Assembly (NCBI GenBank): GCA_002344345.1
Contig: DDTL01000200.1
Span: forward strand, 3,567 to 19,579
DNA length: 16,013 nt
Reading direction: 5' to 3'
DNA from: Saprospiraceae bacterium UBA2365
Lineage (GTDB): Bacteria; Bacteroidota; Bacteroidia; Chitinophagales; Saprospiraceae
The notes under the pieces: model-generated
Told to the model about the DNA's origin: nothing
The model's database searches: none
What the model saw: the letters and a program-made list of their open reading frames with translations, nothing else
Part shown: positions 6,395 through 14,689 of the stretch, piece by piece
How the letters are laid out: every line of letters begins with the position of its first letter
Position numbering within the stretch: position 1 is the first letter of the stretch
Position numbers and translations under genes: made by a program

Positions 6395-6952
6395 TTATTT
6401 TAATCTGTCCTTGTTGTCTGTGACAAAGGAAGCCCAGCCTGAATATCTTTTTCCACCTATTTTATTTCCTGAATTCTGGTTATAGTGGCAAACGGCAACA
6501 GCCAGGGCATCTGATGAATCCAAATGTTTTTGGTTGATGGTGATCTTCAGGATCTGGCAAAGCATGGCAGCGACCTGTTCTTTAGCGGCATTGCCGTTGC
6601 CGGTGATGGAAAGCTTGATTTTTTTAGGAGAATACTCGTGTATTTCGAGGCCGAGCAGTATCGCCGCAGCGATGACAACGCCCTGTGCTCTACCCAATTT
6701 CAACATGGATTGAACGTTTTTTCCGAAAAACGGTGCCTCAATGGCCATAATGTCGGGTCGGTATTGTTCGATCAGATCCTGGGTCTGTAGGAATATTTCT
6801 CTGAGTTTTTCCTGGTGGTCGTCCAGTTTTTTGAGGTTTAATACCCCTATTGTCTCAACTTTCAGGTCATTCTGAAATGTGTCCAGGATCGCAAAGCCCA
6901 TCAAATTGGTGCCCGGATCGATGCCTAATATCCTGCCTTTATGTTCATTCAC
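6395..6952 (-). CDS. ruvC: Holliday junction endonuclease RuvC
   Basis: RuvC is the dimeric nuclease that cuts Holliday junctions in concert with the RuvAB branch-migration complex during recombinational repair. The 185-residue protein has the four acidic residues of the active site in their usual contexts: D12 in GIDPGTN, E72 in AIEAPFFG, and D145 and D148 in HLDSSDALA. It also has the KLGRAQGVV helix and the SPKKIK segment. Its length is typical. The start is a GTG at 6952, the first in-frame start codon after an upstream TAA; no ATG gives a full N terminus. It lies 42 bases after the TIGR01777 gene and is probably co-transcribed with it, although a -7-like box right before the GTG suggests its own promoter. 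Confidence 0.96.
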   Translation of the reverse strand: MNEHKGRILGIDPGTNLMGFAILDTFQNDLKVETIGVLNLKKLDDHQEKLREIFLQTQDLIEQYRPDIMAIEAPFFGKNVQSMLKLGRAQGVVIAAAILLGLEIHEYSPKKIKLSITGNGNAAKEQVAAMLCQILKITINQKHLDSSDALAVAVCHYNQNSGNKIGGKRYSGWASFVTDNKDRLK

Positions 6953-6956
6953 GAGG

Positions 6957-6964
6957 CAAAAATA
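6957..6964 (-). promoter_or_regulatory. Candidate -7 box abutting the ruvC start
   Basis: Read on the minus strand this is TATTTTTG, an exact TAnnTTTG match, ending only four bases before the GTG at 6952. If used, transcription would begin at or next to the start codon, giving a leaderless or almost leaderless ruvC mRNA. It may equally be a chance match in AT-rich spacer DNA. Confidence 0.3.
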
Positions 6965-6994
6965 AGTTATGTTTTGAGAAAAAGATGATTTGAT

Positions 6995-7921
6995 TTAAGG
7001 ATTTGAAGTTTCATCAAACTCTTTAACCAATGTCCGGTATAATTCAATATCCTCAAAAATGAATCCTTCTTTAATTAATTTTTCTGAAGAAACCCTGCTT
7101 CCCTCAAGCAATAAGCCCGACATTTCACCCAAAATCAGCTTTAATAACCATGCAGGAATATTCGGGAAGAAAAATGGCTTTTTCAGGGCTCTGGCCAGTT
7201 CTCTGTAGAAATCTCTGTTTATGATATGTACGGGAGAAACGGCATTGAAAACTTCCCCGGGAAATTCATTTTCCAGGACAAAATGGAAAATGTGCAGTAA
7301 GTCCCGCAAACTGATCCAAGGCATATATTGTTTCCCGGAACCGATGGCCGATCCGATTCCAAACCTTACCGGAACGGTCATTTTGGGCAAAGCACCTCCT
7401 TTTTGTGAAAGCACGATACCGATACGTATCCTGGTGACAGGAATTTGCAAATTTTCGAAGACATCCTGCACATTTTCCCATGCCTGGACAGTCTGAGCAA
7501 CGAAATCGGTACCCGGAGCAGATGTTTCGGTAAAGATTTCGTTGGTGGTTTGTTGACCATAATACCCTATTGCAGAAGCAGAGATCATTTTTTTAGGTTT
7601 GAAACCTGCGGACAAAAAGTTGGAGGCCAGGCAATCTGCTGCCTGTAATCTGCTATCCAGGATTTGTTTTTTTCGCTCACCAGTCCATTTTTTTGCAGCG
7701 ATGTTTTCTCCGGCCAGATTTATTACAAAATCAGCGTAGGCAAAAGCATGGTGATCAAATTCATTGGTCGCAGGATTCCAATAAAATATGTTGGGTGCTG
7801 TAGCATTTCGATTGCGCGTCAATACACCTACTTCGTAACCTTGATTTTCCAGATAGTTTTTGAGTGATGTGCCAATGAAACCGGTTCCGCCAGCTATCAA
7901 CACGCGATTGATTGAATTCAT
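6995..7921 (-). CDS. TIGR01777 family NAD(P)-dependent epimerase/dehydratase-like protein (YfcH/SDR39U1 type)
   Basis: This 308-residue protein is an atypical extended short-chain dehydrogenase of the TIGR01777 group, which includes E. coli YfcH and eukaryotic SDR39U1. Seen in the sequence are the nucleotide-binding motif GGTGFIG at 11-17, NLAGENIAAKKWT, the SASAIGYYG active-site region, and RIGIVLSQKGGALPKM. The last two are strongly diagnostic of the group. The substrate is not established for the family. The frame extends 30 codons further upstream, but ATG 7921 puts the Rossmann motif at the usual distance and avoids overlap with the MarR gene, which ends 16 bases upstream. It is the middle gene of the minus-strand series MarR, epimerase, ruvC. 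Confidence 0.88.
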   Translation of the reverse strand: MNSINRVLIAGGTGFIGTSLKNYLENQGYEVGVLTRNRNATAPNIFYWNPATNEFDHHAFAYADFVINLAGENIAAKKWTGERKKQILDSRLQAADCLASNFLSAGFKPKKMISASAIGYYGQQTTNEIFTETSAPGTDFVAQTVQAWENVQDVFENLQIPVTRIRIGIVLSQKGGALPKMTVPVRFGIGSAIGSGKQYMPWISLRDLLHIFHFVLENEFPGEVFNAVSPVHIINRDFYRELARALKKPFFFPNIPAWLLKLILGEMSGLLLEGSRVSSEKLIKEGFIFEDIELYRTLVKEFDETSNP

Positions 7922-7937
7922 GCTTAAGTTTAGATAA

Positions 7938-8621
7938 TTAATTTGCTGATGGCCTATAACTGTAAACGACATATTTCTCATGCAGATCATCCAGGGAAGC
8001 GTTTTTATCACAATCCTGAATGTTTTGGTGAAAATAATGTAATTTATTGAAAATGGTCAAGGCATTGAGCAGTTCAGATTTGTCCAGATTTCCAATGACT
8101 ATTTCAGAAACCTTGTGCATAACCTTAAACGATTCCATTAATTCGGTAATACCAAGTGGCGTGATGCAAACCCTTTTTGCCCGCTTATCATTTTCATCGG
8201 GAGATTCGCTGACAAGACCACTGTTGATAAGTCGTTTCAACACCTCGCTTCCGCTTGAAATTTCAAGTAAATGAGAATTGATAAGTTCGTTTTTGAGCAA
8301 ACTTCCATTTCTCAAAAGGGTTGCCAGGAAACCAAATTCATCCAGGGTTTTAATTGAGGTGCCGGATAATGCTTTTTTGATGTAAAATTTTGCGAAGCGA
8401 AACAGTCCTGTGAGCAATGTAGAGAATTCCACCTCAGGATAAGATTTATAATTCTGATAATTTTCGAGATTAAAATCGTATTCCAGGTTGGCAGGATTTT
8501 CTAAAATAGTTTTGTCTCTCAGAAACAAAGCAAATTCCTTAATATCCGCTTTACCGCCTTCATTTTCAAAATCCTGAACAAAACCCAGGAGCTGTCTGAT
8601 CAATTCAATATTATCCGACAT
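7938..8621 (-). CDS. MarR family transcriptional regulator
   Basis: This 227-residue protein has a MarR-type winged helix-turn-helix in its middle: helices around residues 90-140, with the recognition part EISSGSEVLKRLINSGLV, and the wing signature DENDKRAKRVCITPLG at about 142-157. It is longer than the usual 140-150 residues because of an N-terminal extension of about 60 residues and a C-terminal dimerisation helix region. ATG 8621 is preferred to the in-frame ATG at 8648, because the latter falls inside the candidate -7 box at 8646-8653. It is transcribed away from a lipoprotein and TonB-dependent receptor pair, and may control them and itself. A role in the nearby carotenoid locus is possible but unproven. 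Confidence 0.85.
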   Translation of the reverse strand: MSDNIELIRQLLGFVQDFENEGGKADIKEFALFLRDKTILENPANLEYDFNLENYQNYKSYPEVEFSTLLTGLFRFAKFYIKKALSGTSIKTLDEFGFLATLLRNGSLLKNELINSHLLEISSGSEVLKRLINSGLVSESPDENDKRAKRVCITPLGITELMESFKVMHKVSEIVIGNLDKSELLNALTIFNKLHYFHQNIQDCDKNASLDDLHEKYVVYSYRPSAN

Positions 8622-8645
8622 CGTATTTTTTTTAAAAATTTTATA

Positions 8646-8653
8646 CAAAAATA
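8646..8653 (-). promoter_or_regulatory. Candidate -7 promoter box for the MarR gene
   Basis: TATTTTTG on the minus strand fits TAnnTTTG. A TTG lies 18 bases upstream (8674 to 8672), close to the expected -33 position. Predicted transcription start is near 8641, leaving about 20 bases before ATG 8621. The -33 part overlaps the -7 box of the divergent promoter. Confidence 0.45.
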
Positions 8654-8654
8654 T

Positions 8655-8680
8655 ACAATTATTTAAAATGACAATTATTT
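8655..8680. promoter_or_regulatory. 10-bp direct repeat in the divergent promoter region (possible operator)
   Basis: ACAATTATTT occurs at 8655-8664 and again at 8671-8680, 16 bases start to start, exactly between the two divergent -7 boxes. Its position fits an operator that could control both directions, for instance for the MarR protein encoded alongside. MarR sites are usually palindromic, whereas this is a direct repeat, so the link is only suggestive. Confidence 0.4.
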
Positions 8681-8683
8681 TTG
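8676..8683 (+). promoter_or_regulatory. Candidate -7 promoter box for the DUF2271-like lipoprotein gene
   Basis: TATTTTTG matches TAnnTTTG and would start transcription near 8688. No clear TTTG sits at the -33 position (around 8652), so activity may be weak or depend on a regulator. It overlaps the second copy of the ACAATTATTT repeat. Confidence 0.45.
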
Positions 8684-8745
8684 CATTAAATTACTACAAA
8701 AACGTAGCATAAATGTCAAAAATATACAAAACTAAATTAATTCAA

Positions 8746-9480
8746 ATGAACAAATACTATTTTATAATACTATTGTCTGCCATAGTTTTTATGCAATGCA
8801 AACCCACAACCAGGGTGGAAGAAGTGGTTACCATTGTTGATCCTGCAGCCAATAAAAAAGGGGATACTTTCACCCTAAATCTGAAGCCGGGCAAACATTT
8901 CAATCATCCAACCTATGTGGTCTGGGCGGAAGATATGGCGGGTAATTATTTAAGAACTATTTATATTACTGAATCTTACGCAAGCGGAATTTTCGGCCAT
9001 CAAATGCAGGGTGACAGTATTTGGCTCAAAACCAAAGGACCTTCTTTTCAGCCTGCCGCGCTACCATACTGGACGCATAAAAAACCGGGTTCAAAGGACG
9101 GAACTAAAGTTCCAACTCCGCAAAATCCATTTGTAGATGCTTATACGGGAGCTACGCAAAAGACAGCATTCAATTTTGAAACATCCATAGCGGATCAATT
9201 GCCATTCAGGGTTTTAATGGAGGTCAACCAAACCTGGGACTGGAATGAACATTGGACGAATAATTTGTATCCGGATAGCCCCGCTTACAAAAGATCGGCA
9301 CAACCATCTGTTGTTTACAGTGTGACCATTGACGAAAAAAGCGGGAGTTTTTATTTGAATCCCATTGGTCATGGTGATCCAAAAGGGGATAGCGGGAAGC
9401 TTTTTACCAATTTGAAAACCATGACCACCGCGTTGCTTATTTTTGATACCATGGAGATCAGACTGAATAGCAGCAAATAA
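8746..9480 (+). CDS. Probable lipoprotein resembling the DUF2271 family
   Basis: This 244-residue exported protein starts with a short hydrophobic signal ending at Cys18 (IVFMQC), a loose lipobox, so it is probably a lipoprotein. The mature part reads like DUF2271 periplasmic proteins: an early VVWAEDMAGNYLRT strand, then PALPYWTHKK, DAYTGATQK, and a C-terminal part with QPSVVYSV and PIGHG before a TTALLIF strand. I assign the family from this pattern, not from a search, and its biochemical role is not established. An in-frame ATG at 8713 would add 11 residues; 8746 gives a more usual signal peptide. The TonB-dependent receptor begins 82 bases downstream on the same strand, suggesting a cell-surface uptake unit for an unknown ligand. 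Confidence 0.6.
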   Translation: MNKYYFIILLSAIVFMQCKPTTRVEEVVTIVDPAANKKGDTFTLNLKPGKHFNHPTYVVWAEDMAGNYLRTIYITESYASGIFGHQMQGDSIWLKTKGPSFQPAALPYWTHKKPGSKDGTKVPTPQNPFVDAYTGATQKTAFNFETSIADQLPFRVLMEVNQTWDWNEHWTNNLYPDSPAYKRSAQPSVVYSVTIDEKSGSFYLNPIGHGDPKGDSGKLFTNLKTMTTALLIFDTMEIRLNSSK

Positions 9481-9562
9481 TTTATTTTTCAAAAAAAATC
9501 ATTTTCTCCTTGATTAATCAGCTTGATCAAAGGAATTAACAAACAAAAAAATCAATCAAACA

Positions 9563-11947
9563 ATGCAAAAAATATTTCAAATTGCAATCATATATTTTAT
9601 GCTTTTGCTGGCTTTCCATGCCGGCGCACAGAATGGACAGGTCAAAGGAGTTATCAAGGATGCAGGCAACAATGAACCGCTGCCGTTTGCCAATGTTTTC
9701 ATCGAAGGCACACAGATCGGAGCGACCAGTGATCTGGATGGAATTTTCCTTTTCACCGGGTTGGAGCCGGGATATATCAAACTGGTGGGTTCATACCTGG
9801 GATATGCCACCAAAACAAGTGAGGACATTCTGATCAATAATATCAATATTCCATTCATCGAGTTAAAACTTGAACCATCCAGTCAGTTATTAAAGGAAGT
9901 TGTGATTTCAGCCGACATTTTTGAAAAGAAGATCGAAGCACCTATATCTATGCAAAGTATCGGAGTGAAGGAGATAGAAGGAAATCCCGGAAGTAACCGG
10001 GACATTTCCAAGGTTATCCAGTCATTCCCGGGTGTGGGATCCACACCAGCTTTCAGAAATGATATCATTATACGTGGTGGAGGACCCAGTGAAAACAGAT
10101 TTTACCTGGATGATGTAGAAATCCCAGTTCTGAATCACTTTGCTACCCAAGGTGCTTCGGGTGGTCCGGTTGGTATCATCAATGCGGATTTTATCAAAGA
10201 GGTGGACTTTTATTCGGGTTCTTTTCCTGCCAATAAATACAATGCATTGAGTGGTGTTTTTGATTTCAGATTGAAGGAAGGTAGCAAAGATAAAACAAGT
10301 TTGCAGGCAACATTGGGTGCCAGTGAAGCAGGGCTGACCCTGGACGGACCATTGGGTAAGCAAACCAGTTATATTTTTTCTGTACGAAGGTCTTATCTCC
10401 AGTTTTTGTTTTCAGCTATAGGTTTACCATTTTTGCCCACTTTCAACGATTATCAATTGAAAGTCAAGACCACTTTCAATCCAAAAAATCAATTGACCAT
10501 CATTAGTCTGGGTTCTCTGGACAATTTAAAACTGAATACTTCTATTGAAAATCCGGATGAGTCCCAGCAATATATTTTGAGTCAGATACCGGTTAATAAT
10601 CAATGGAGTTATACATTGGGAGCTGTGTACAAGCATTTTACCAATTCCGGAAGTCATACACTGGTTTTGAGCAGAAATATGCTCAACAATCAATTCTACA
10701 AATATCCGGATAACGATGAAACTTTGCCCAGACGACTGGATTATCTTAGTTGGGAAGCAGAAAACAAGTTCAGGTATGAATTGAATTTCAGAAAAGAAGG
10801 CATTAAATATGTTTTGAGTGCAAATTCTGAGTATGCCCGTTATTTCAATGATTCAAGGCAACAGGTTTTTGTGAATGGTCAGCCATTTACCATTGATTAT
10901 GAATCACAGCTTGACCTGCTTAAATATGGACTATCGGCCCAGGCTTCCTCCAGGATTTTCAACAGCAGGTTGCTGGTTTCTGCAGGATTGAGGCTTGATG
11001 CCAACAATTACAACGAAGACATGTTGAATCCTTTGAAACAATTTTCTCCCAGACTTTCCCTGTCCTATACGATCGTTGAGAATACTTTGCTGAACATGGG
11101 TGCAGGAAGATATTATCAACTACCGGCATATACGACTCTGGGTTTCAGGAATAATGAAAATGAATTGGTCAATGAGGAAACTGCGAGATATATAGGTGTA
11201 AATCAGGTAAATCTTGGTTTGGAAAGGAGGATTTCCAAAGAGATCCTGGTATCTGTGGAGGGTTTTTATAAAGATTATTTCCAATATCCGATCGATGTGG
11301 TGACAGGAGTGAGCCTTGCTAATCAGGGAGCGGATTATTCCGGAGTAGCCGGAATTGCGGAAGTTGCATTTACAGGAAAGGGAAGAGCCCTTGGGTTTGA
11401 AGTTTTGGGCAGGATGAATTTCAAAAAATTCAGTTTTTTGGGTGCTTATACCTTTGTAAGAAGTGAATTTACCACTATTGAGGATGTTTTTGTGCCGTCG
11501 TCCTGGGACAGCAAGCATTTACTGACAATAACAGCATCCAAAGAGTTCAACAAGCAGTGGAGAGCCGGATTGAAATGGAGGTTTGTGGGCGGATTACCTT
11601 ACACACCTTATGATCTGGAAACTTCTGCATTGGTTCAGGCATGGGATGCAAGCGGTCAGCCATATTTTGATTTTGATCAACTGAATACATTGAGATTCAA
11701 ATCTTTCCATCAGTTGGATATCCGGATTGACAAAAATTTCTTTTTCAGGAATTTTTCCCTCATGACTTATCTGGATATTCAGAATGCCTATAATTTCCAG
11801 AATAAAGGTCAGGATTATATCGTCAGATCTCTCAATGAAGATGGAAGTTTTGAGACCACGGATAATGGAGCCCGCTATGTTTTAAAATCTATCGAAAACT
11901 TTTCAGGCACTATATTGCCAACGGTTGGAATCATGATAAAATTCTGA
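9563..11947 (+). CDS. TonB-dependent outer membrane receptor with carboxypeptidase-regulatory-like domain
   Basis: This 794-residue outer membrane receptor has a signal peptide (1-22, ending AGA before Q), a CarboxypepD_reg-like beta-sandwich (about 25-105; PFANVFIEGTQIGATSDLDG is typical of Bacteroidota receptors), and a plug domain. The plug opens with KEVVISA near 111-117 and includes SFPGVGSTP and the IIRGGGPSENRFYLDDVEIP region near 168. A beta-barrel follows to the terminal aromatic residue in IMIKF. It imports a ligand using TonB-ExbBD energy. At under 800 residues it is shorter than SusC-type receptors, and no SusD partner is present, so it more likely takes up a metal complex or small molecule than a glycan. 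The ligand is unknown. Its partner is probably the upstream DUF2271-like lipoprotein. Confidence 0.93.
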   Translation: MQKIFQIAIIYFMLLLAFHAGAQNGQVKGVIKDAGNNEPLPFANVFIEGTQIGATSDLDGIFLFTGLEPGYIKLVGSYLGYATKTSEDILINNINIPFIELKLEPSSQLLKEVVISADIFEKKIEAPISMQSIGVKEIEGNPGSNRDISKVIQSFPGVGSTPAFRNDIIIRGGGPSENRFYLDDVEIPVLNHFATQGASGGPVGIINADFIKEVDFYSGSFPANKYNALSGVFDFRLKEGSKDKTSLQATLGASEAGLTLDGPLGKQTSYIFSVRRSYLQFLFSAIGLPFLPTFNDYQLKVKTTFNPKNQLTIISLGSLDNLKLNTSIENPDESQQYILSQIPVNNQWSYTLGAVYKHFTNSGSHTLVLSRNMLNNQFYKYPDNDETLPRRLDYLSWEAENKFRYELNFRKEGIKYVLSANSEYARYFNDSRQQVFVNGQPFTIDYESQLDLLKYGLSAQASSRIFNSRLLVSAGLRLDANNYNEDMLNPLKQFSPRLSLSYTIVENTLLNMGAGRYYQLPAYTTLGFRNNENELVNEETARYIGVNQVNLGLERRISKEILVSVEGFYKDYFQYPIDVVTGVSLANQGADYSGVAGIAEVAFTGKGRALGFEVLGRMNFKKFSFLGAYTFVRSEFTTIEDVFVPSSWDSKHLLTITASKEFNKQWRAGLKWRFVGGLPYTPYDLETSALVQAWDASGQPYFDFDQLNTLRFKSFHQLDIRIDKNFFFRNFSLMTYLDIQNAYNFQNKGQDYIVRSLNEDGSFETTDNGARYVLKSIENFSGTILPTVGIMIKF

Positions 11948-12106
11948 TGACAGATGTTGAGTTAATAGATAGGGAAATAGAATTATTGTCGTGAATCATT
12001 GATAAATAGTCAAATTATATTGATATTTATTGTTCATAATGTTTTGGAAATAAATACATTGAATAATTGATTCCCAACCAACTAAATAAAGGGTTGTATG
12101 ATGTAA

Positions 12107-12114
12107 TACATTTG
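12107..12114 (+). promoter_or_regulatory. Candidate -7 promoter box upstream of crtI
   Basis: TACATTTG fits TAnnTTTG exactly, about 95 bases before the crtI ATG. No TTTG is seen 19-21 bases upstream. The 261-bp gap between the receptor gene and crtI has no gene and is the only place for a crtIB promoter, so some signal must lie here. This box is the best match I see. Confidence 0.35.
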
Positions 12115-12208
12115 ATTAAAAATTTGGAAAGCGTCCATAACATGTGATTTCATTTTGGTGCTTTCCTGTTTTTTGACCCTGTTCATAAAATTAAATATTG
12201 AATTATTA

Positions 12209-13681
12209 ATGCAAAGAAAAAAAATAGTAATTCTTGGAAGTGGTTTTTCTTCTCTGGCTGCAGCCGCTTATCTTGCCAAAGCAGGTTTTGGTGTGACCAT
12301 ACTTGAAAAGAACAAGGAAATTGGCGGAAGAGCGAGGCAATTGGTCAGAGACGGATTTGTTTTTGATATGGGCCCCAGTTTTTACTGGATGCCGGATGTA
12401 TTCAGCAGTTTTTTCGGGGATTTTGGAAAGAAGGTGGAAGATGTTTACGATTTAAAAAGGCTGGATCCGGGTTACAGGGTTTATTTTGGTGAACATGATT
12501 ATATCGACAATCATGCAGATTTTGAGAAATTAAAGCAAACTTTCGAACAACTTGAGACTGGCGGAGGGAGAAACCTTCAAAAATTTATCGATAAAGCAGG
12601 GAAAAATTATGATATTGCCATAAAGGATCTCGTCTACAAACCTGCTTTGAATATTTTTGAAATCGTGACAAGGGATACAATTTTTAAGCTCAATGAGTTT
12701 GTCAGTACCATCAGCAGACAGGTAAGGGCTGGAATCAGACACCAGAGACTCAGAACCATTTTAGAGTTTCCTGTACTTTTTTTGGGATCCAAGCCTTCCA
12801 ATACGCCGGCCTTTTATAATTTCATGAATTTTGCTGACATTAAACTGGGTACCTGGCATCCGATGGGAGGAATGTTTGCTGTTGTCAAAGCGATGGAAGC
12901 ACTGACTAACGAATTGGGCGTGGAGATTCTGACAGGTCATGCTGTAAATGAACTGGTGGTAAAAAACCGAAAGGTGGTTGCAGCGAGGACAGATCACGGA
13001 GATTTCAACTGTGATGTATTGCTGAGCGGCGCTGATTACCACCATACTGAAACGTTGTTACCACAATCTCTGAGACAATACTCTGAAGGATACTGGGATT
13101 CAAGGACATTTGCTCCTTCAGCACTTATGTATTATGTCGGATTTAATAAAAAACTGGTAAATTTAGAACACCACACCTTGTTTTTTGAACCCTCTTTTGA
13201 TAAACATGCCGAGAGCATTTATGACAACAAAAAATGGCCTGTGGATCCCTTATTTTATGCAAGTTTCCCGTCAAAAACTGATCCGGGATGTGCTCCTGAA
13301 GGGAAAGAAGCTGCAGTTTTTCTGATTCCGATCGCACCAGGATTAAAGCATGACGACCAGAAAACACGGACGAAATACCTGGACATCATCATTGAAAGAA
13401 TAGAAAGAAATACCGGTCAAAGCGTCAAGGATGAAATACTTTTTAGTGAATCCTTTTCTGTAAGCGATTTTGTCAATGACTACAACTCTTACAAAGGAAA
13501 CGCATACGGATTGGCTAATATTCTGTTGCAAACCCATATTTTGAGACCCAGGTTGAAGAGTAAAAAACTTGATAATCTGTATTTTACAGGACAATTAACA
13601 GTTCCCGGACCGGGAGTTCCACCCAGTTTGATATCGGGAAAAATAGTGAGCAATTTAATTTCAGATTACGAAAGGTCATGA
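12209..13681 (+). CDS. crtI: Phytoene desaturase (CrtI type)
   Basis: CrtI is an FAD flavoprotein that introduces four double bonds into colourless 15-cis-phytoene to give red lycopene, at the membrane surface. The 490-residue protein has the N-terminal dinucleotide-binding motif VILGSGFSSLAAAAYLAKAG with E33 at the end of the second strand, GGRAR at 39-43, and the family C-terminal signature NLYFTGQLTVPGPGVPPSLI near 456-475. The in-frame ATG at 12155 would add 18 residues before the Rossmann strand; 12209 gives the standard start. The stop overlaps the crtB start by ATGA (13678-13681), so the desaturase and synthase are probably translated together. CrtI-like proteins include saturases and ketolases, but pairing with crtB supports phytoene desaturation. 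Confidence 0.95.
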   Translation: MQRKKIVILGSGFSSLAAAAYLAKAGFGVTILEKNKEIGGRARQLVRDGFVFDMGPSFYWMPDVFSSFFGDFGKKVEDVYDLKRLDPGYRVYFGEHDYIDNHADFEKLKQTFEQLETGGGRNLQKFIDKAGKNYDIAIKDLVYKPALNIFEIVTRDTIFKLNEFVSTISRQVRAGIRHQRLRTILEFPVLFLGSKPSNTPAFYNFMNFADIKLGTWHPMGGMFAVVKAMEALTNELGVEILTGHAVNELVVKNRKVVAARTDHGDFNCDVLLSGADYHHTETLLPQSLRQYSEGYWDSRTFAPSALMYYVGFNKKLVNLEHHTLFFEPSFDKHAESIYDNKKWPVDPLFYASFPSKTDPGCAPEGKEAAVFLIPIAPGLKHDDQKTRTKYLDIIIERIERNTGQSVKDEILFSESFSVSDFVNDYNSYKGNAYGLANILLQTHILRPRLKSKKLDNLYFTGQLTVPGPGVPPSLISGKIVSNLISDYERS

Positions 13682-14514
13682 AGCATATTTTTGACAAAAC
13701 AAGTTACGAAATCAGTAAAAAAATAACCCGGGCGTATTCTACTTCGTTTTCGATGGGTATACGTATGCTTTCAAGGCATATCAGACCTTCTATCTATGCG
13801 ATCTATGGATTTGTTAGGTATGCGGATGAGATTGTGGATACTTTTCACAATTATCACCAGGCAGAATTGCTTGAGGATTTTGTTACCAATTATGACAAAG
13901 CGCTTACCAGGAAGATCAGTATGAATCCTGTGTTGAATTCATTTCAGGAAGTAGTTCATAAATATGAATTGTATGGACTGGTGGATGATTTTATCGCTTC
14001 CATGAGGCTTGACCTGACCAAGAAGGACTATCACACACTTGATGAATATGAAAGATATATCCATGGATCAGCGAATGTTGTCGGATTGATGTGTCTGAAA
14101 GTATTCCTTGAAGGAGACAATGCGCAATATAAAAAGCTGGAACCCTATGCGATCAAACTTGGGTCGGCTTTTCAAAAGGTCAATTTTCTCAGAGATATCA
14201 GGAACGATATTGGTGAGCTTGGGAGATCTTATTTTCCAAATCTGACAGGAATAGAGCTTTCAAATCAGGCAAAAGATGAAATAGTGAAGGATATTGAAAC
14301 CGATTTTAATCAGGCTTTTGTTGGAATCAGCCAATTACCTGTTAAAGCCAGATTTGGGGTTTACTCAGCTTACAGATATTATTTGCATTTGCTTCACAAG
14401 CTAAAAAAAGCTGACAGTAAAGAATTGATGCACAAGCGAATACGCGTTTCAAATTCAATGAAGTTTTTCATTCTTGCCAAAGCGTATTTGCGGCATATCT
14501 TTAACAAATTATAG
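13678..14514 (+). CDS. crtB: Phytoene synthase
   Basis: CrtB condenses two geranylgeranyl diphosphates head to head to phytoene, the committed step of C40 carotenoid synthesis. The 278-residue helical protein has the two aspartate-rich metal- and diphosphate-binding motifs: DEIVD at 50-54 in RYADEIVDTF, and DIRND at 173-177 in NFLRDIRNDIGELGRSYFP. It also has the SFSMGIRML and AIYGFVRYAD segments. All are standard for phytoene and squalene synthases, and the neighbouring crtI, crtZ and cyclase genes decide for phytoene. No geranylgeranyl diphosphate synthase gene is in the window, so the precursor must be made from a locus elsewhere. Confidence 0.96.
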   Translation: MKHIFDKTSYEISKKITRAYSTSFSMGIRMLSRHIRPSIYAIYGFVRYADEIVDTFHNYHQAELLEDFVTNYDKALTRKISMNPVLNSFQEVVHKYELYGLVDDFIASMRLDLTKKDYHTLDEYERYIHGSANVVGLMCLKVFLEGDNAQYKKLEPYAIKLGSAFQKVNFLRDIRNDIGELGRSYFPNLTGIELSNQAKDEIVKDIETDFNQAFVGISQLPVKARFGVYSAYRYYLHLLHKLKKADSKELMHKRIRVSNSMKFFILAKAYLRHIFNKL

Positions 14515-14557
14515 TATTGTTTAAAAATGTATAAACTAGGATGAAGTTTTTCTGAAA

Positions 14558-14588
14558 TTTGCAAAATATAGTTTTTGGTTTATATTCG
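14558..14588 (+). promoter_or_regulatory. Candidate promoter for crtZ-crtYcd
   Basis: TTTG (14558-14561), a 19-base spacer and TATATTCG (14581-14588) match the Bacteroidota promoter layout TTTG-N19-21-TAnnTTTG with a single mismatch. It lies in the 175-bp gap after crtB and would give a leader of about 97 bases. This is the best complete two-part promoter in the window and suggests that crtZ and the cyclase can be expressed separately from crtIB. Confidence 0.55.
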
Positions 14589-14689
14589 CGTAACGAACAG
14601 GGGAACAGAAAAGATTACTTATAAGACTCGGATAGTCAGGGTAAAACAGTTTTAAGGGGGAAAAATTGATCGTTTAAATAATTGAAATT

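Noticed and set aside
6524..6790. 88-codon plus-strand frame
   Set aside because: It lies opposite ruvC, whose four catalytic acidic residues are in place.
7922..8011. Longer N terminus of the TIGR01777 protein
   Set aside because: The extra 30 residues precede the Rossmann strand, lack family similarity and would overlap the MarR gene.
8622..8648. MarR start at ATG 8648
   Set aside because: It would lie within the candidate -7 box; ATG 8621 gives a normal leader.
9481..9562. Terminator or promoter between the lipoprotein and receptor genes
   Set aside because: Only weak AT-rich inverted repeats without a T-tract and no TAnnTTTG box at a sensible place were seen; co-transcription is the simpler view.
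11120..11518. 132-codon minus-strand frame inside the receptor gene
   Set aside because: It is antisense to the beta-barrel of the TonB-dependent receptor and has no recognisable family features.
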